A DNA stretch of 64,000 bases from Acidobacteriota bacterium. Lineage in GTDB: Bacteria; Acidobacteriota; Terriglobia; Versatilivoradales; Versatilivoraceae. The translations under genes were made by a program, and so were the position numbers. This document shows, piece after piece, positions 61,864 through 64,000 of the stretch. Within the stretch, counting starts at the first letter, position 1. Each line of letters opens with the position of its first letter. Location: positions 62,001 to 126,000 of the forward strand of contig JAJDUG010000072.1 of the NCBI GenBank assembly GCA_022826755.1, written 5' to 3'. The notes beneath the pieces are model-generated. The model was not told the origin of the DNA and made no database searches. It worked only from the letters and a program-made list of their open reading frames with translations.

Positions 61864-64000
61864 TCAACGCGCCCAGTTCGACCAGGAACCGGGAAAAGAA
61901 GCGCGACCCTGAGATGCGTCAAATGATGACGCAAGCCACCCGTCTCGGCTGTCTGGCAGGCCTGATGGCACTGCTAGGTTCGACCGTGCCACTGTCGGCA
62001 TGGGCTCAGCAAACCGCGCCTCAGGACGAAGAATGCCTTGAGGTTCGCGTTCTAGACCCCTCGGCGGCATCGATACCAGGAGCCACGGTCACCATTGGGA
62101 ATCGGGAGCAGATGACCGACAGCTCGGGTGTGGCCACCTTTTGCGGTCTTGGCCCCGACCCCCACCGGGTTGTGGTATCGGCAGAGGATTTTGAGGTTCA
62201 TGAAGGTTCGGCGGAGTCATCCCGGGGCAGCATCACCATCATCCTTCAGTTGCTGCTCGAGACCGAACTGGTGGTCGTTGGGAGCCGTGCCCAACCCCGA
62301 TCGGTAACCGAATCCCCGGTACCCATAGACGCCATCCCGCTGCAGGACGTGGTGAGCCAGGGGTCCACCACCCTTGACTACCAGCTAAGGACGCTGGTCC
62401 CGTCCTTCAACGTGGCCACCCATCCCATCAGCGACGCGGCCACCCTGGTGCGACCGGCCAGCCTGCGCAACCTGGCCCACGATCACACGCTGGTGCTGGT
62501 GAACGGAAAGCGCCGCCACCGCTCCTCGGTCATCGCCTGGTTCGCCGGGGTGACGGACGGCGCGCAGGGTCCCGACATCGCGCCCATTCCCGCCATCGCG
62601 CTGCGCCAGGTGGAGGTGCTGCGGGACGGGGCTTCCGCCCAATACGGCTCGGACGCCATCGCCGGCGTATTGAACTTCCAGCTCAAGGATGCCCGGCAGG
62701 GAGGCAGCGTGGAGTTCAATACCGGCACCTACCGCGCCGGGGACGGGGATTCCTACACCATTGCCGCAAACATGGGGCTGCCCCTCGGCAAGAGCGGGTT
62801 CGCCAACCTCAGCCTGGAATACGGCAACTCCGACCCCACCAACCGCAGCGTGCAACGCGCCGACGCTGCGGCCCTGATCGCGGCCGGCAACACGGCCGTG
62901 GCCAATCCGGCACAGATCTGGGGCAACCCCACCATCGACAACGACGTGAAGTTCTTCGGCAACTTCGGCCACCTGTTCTCCAACTCGGTGCAACTCTACG
63001 GTCACACCAACTACGCCGAGAAGAAGGTGACGGAAGGCTTCTACTTCCGGAATCCCAACAATCGGGCCAACATCTACAGCCTTGACGAAGGCGAGACTCT
63101 CATGATCGCCGATGTGCTGGACGCACGCGACGGCGTGGTCGACGGGTCGGCGAACTGCCCCGTCGTGCGGATCACCGACAATGTACCCGACCCCGAAGCC
63201 CTGGCGAGAGTGTTTGAGGACCCGAACTGTTTCTCTTTCAGGGAAATCGCTCCTGGAGGATTCACACCCCGTTTCGGCGGCGTGGTCACCGACATGTCGG
63301 TCGTGGGCGGCGTGCGCGGCATTCTGGGCAACGGTATGACCTGGGACGCCAGCGCCAGTTTCGGCGCCCATGAGTCCGACTTCTTCTTCCAGAATACGGT
63401 CAACGCCTCACTCGGGCCCGACACACCGCGGGAGTTCGACCCGGGGCTCTACCGCCAGGAGGAAACAAACCTCAATTTCGACGTCTCCTATGCCGCCACC
63501 GACATGGTCAACATCGCGGCCGGCACCGAGTGGCGCAGGGAGCGATTCGAGATTGGCGCCGGCGGAAGACCCTCCTGGGAGGTAGGGCCCTACGCTGCCC
63601 AGGGCTTCGTCTCCGGCTCCAACGGCTTCCCCGGATTTCCCGACTATACGGCTGGTGCCTGGAACCGCAGCAACGTGGCGCTCTACGGCGATCTGGAGTT
63701 GCGGGATCCGGATGACCGCTGGACGGTGGGCGGCGCCCTCCGATTTGAGCACTTTGACCTCTTCGGCGCCACCACCAACGGAAAGCTGTCGGCCCGCCTG
63801 GGGCTGAACAAGGCGGTTTCCCTGCGCGGCGGCATCAGCACCGGGTTCCGCGCTCCCACGCCCGGTCAGCAGAACACGCTCAACGTGCAGACCACCATCG
63901 ACCCGAAAACACTGCAGTTGGTCGATAGCGCCAACGTGCCCTCCACCTTCCTGGCGGCGGAACTGAAGGGCGGCAAGCCGCTCGAGCCCGAGACCTCGGT
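61848..64000 (+). CDS. TonB-dependent receptor, 5' part (cut by window edge)
   Basis: The reading frame runs to the window end (over 700 residues). After a signal peptide (LAGLMALLGSTVPLSAWAQQ) it has a CarboxypepD_reg-like domain (VRVLDPSAASIPGATVTIG ... DSSGVATFCGLG). A TonB-plug follows, with DYQLRTLVPSFN, LVLVNGKRRHRSS, VEVLRDGASAQYGSDAIAGV and the start of the beta-barrel. By family it takes up siderophores, vitamins or carbohydrate breakdown products. GTG 61848 has GGAGG 7 nt upstream; ATG 61914 gives a cleaner signal peptide. The substrate cannot be read without the neighbours to the right. Confidence 0.9.
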   Translation, partial: MDATLINAPSSTRNREKKRDPEMRQMMTQATRLGCLAGLMALLGSTVPLSAWAQQTAPQDEECLEVRVLDPSAASIPGATVTIGNREQMTDSSGVATFCGLGPDPHRVVVSAEDFEVHEGSAESSRGSITIILQLLLETELVVVGSRAQPRSVTESPVPIDAIPLQDVVSQGSTTLDYQLRTLVPSFNVATHPISDAATLVRPASLRNLAHDHTLVLVNGKRRHRSSVIAWFAGVTDGAQGPDIAPIPAIALRQVEVLRDGASAQYGSDAIAGVLNFQLKDARQGGSVEFNTGTYRAGDGDSYTIAANMGLPLGKSGFANLSLEYGNSDPTNRSVQRADAAALIAAGNTAVANPAQIWGNPTIDNDVKFFGNFGHLFSNSVQLYGHTNYAEKKVTEGFYFRNPNNRANIYSLDEGETLMIADVLDARDGVVDGSANCPVVRITDNVPDPEALARVFEDPNCFSFREIAPGGFTPRFGGVVTDMSVVGGVRGILGNGMTWDASASFGAHESDFFFQNTVNASLGPDTPREFDPGLYRQEETNLNFDVSYAATDMVNIAAGTEWRRERFEIGAGGRPSWEVGPYAAQGFVSGSNGFPGFPDYTAGAWNRSNVALYGDLELRDPDDRWTVGGALRFEHFDLFGATTNGKLSARLGLNKAVSLRGGISTGFRAPTPGQQNTLNVQTTIDPKTLQLVDSANVPSTFLAAELKGGKPLEPETS

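Overview
The window is a 64 kb piece of a GC-rich bacterial chromosome. Gene density is high, genes run on both strands in short operons, and many products are secreted lipoproteins, Tat-exported enzymes or beta-propellers. The gene mix (S46 dipeptidyl-peptidase, MsrP/YedY, DUF1080 lipoprotein, CehA-type phosphoesterase, BNR/sialidase-like lipoprotein, phytanoyl-CoA dioxygenase, TonB receptor with a carboxypeptidase-like plug, TMTC-like membrane TPR protein) resembles environmental Acidobacteriota or a related deep lineage. That placement is inference: there is no rRNA gene or marker set here to prove it.

1-25.6 kb is ordinary chromosome. It holds an NHL propeller, a zinc alcohol dehydrogenase, an Nramp transporter, msrP, an S46 peptidase, a PhyH oxygenase, surE between two tRNA-Pro genes (anticodons CGG and GGG), a MerR regulator, der, queC, cysE, bioA, an AAG-type DNA glycosylase, a mannonate-dehydratase-like enzyme and several HAD phosphatases. 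Gene fragments lie between them: an NYN-domain remnant at 7.8 kb and a weaker one at 23.4 kb.

25.7-38.7 kb is an AT-richer defence island. It opens with a membrane pentapeptide-repeat protein and a P-loop ATPase. Then follows a nearly gapless series: XRE-ImmA metallopeptidase, a GHKL ATPase fused to a C-terminal PD-(D/E)xK nuclease-like domain, a cytosine-5 methyltransferase, a Vsr endonuclease, a type III Mod methyltransferase, a truncated HD-domain reading frame, a Panacea/YwgA-like protein and a type III Res translocase-nuclease. It reads as a MutL/MORC-like restriction-modification system joined to a type III system, possibly under one XRE-ImmA regulator. This is the most interesting part of the window.

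38.8-52.7 kb is metabolic. It holds an acyl-ligase/ACP/PlsC fusion, an isocitrate/isopropylmalate-type dehydrogenase preceded by three ACTAT-N4-ATAGT-like palindromes, and a ThiO/DadA-like FAD oxidoreductase. After these comes a secreted carbohydrate-type cluster: two paralogous TIM-barrel proteins (one Tat-exported) flanking a CehA-like phosphoesterase and a sialidase-like lipoprotein.

52.7-56.7 kb is a graveyard of a second defence locus. It has orphan antitoxins (VapB-like, HicB-like, AbrB-like), a HigA antitoxin cut off and joined to a type I HsdM that carries an amber codon, and an HsdR that has lost most of its motor and carries a small inverted-repeat element. No HsdS is present. Two further inverted-repeat elements of about 210 bp, related to each other, lie at 46.2 and 53.2 kb.

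56.8-64 kb returns to housekeeping: a TMTC-like TPR membrane protein, a HAD phosphatase, a cytochrome P450 and the 5' part of a large TonB-dependent receptor cut by the window edge.
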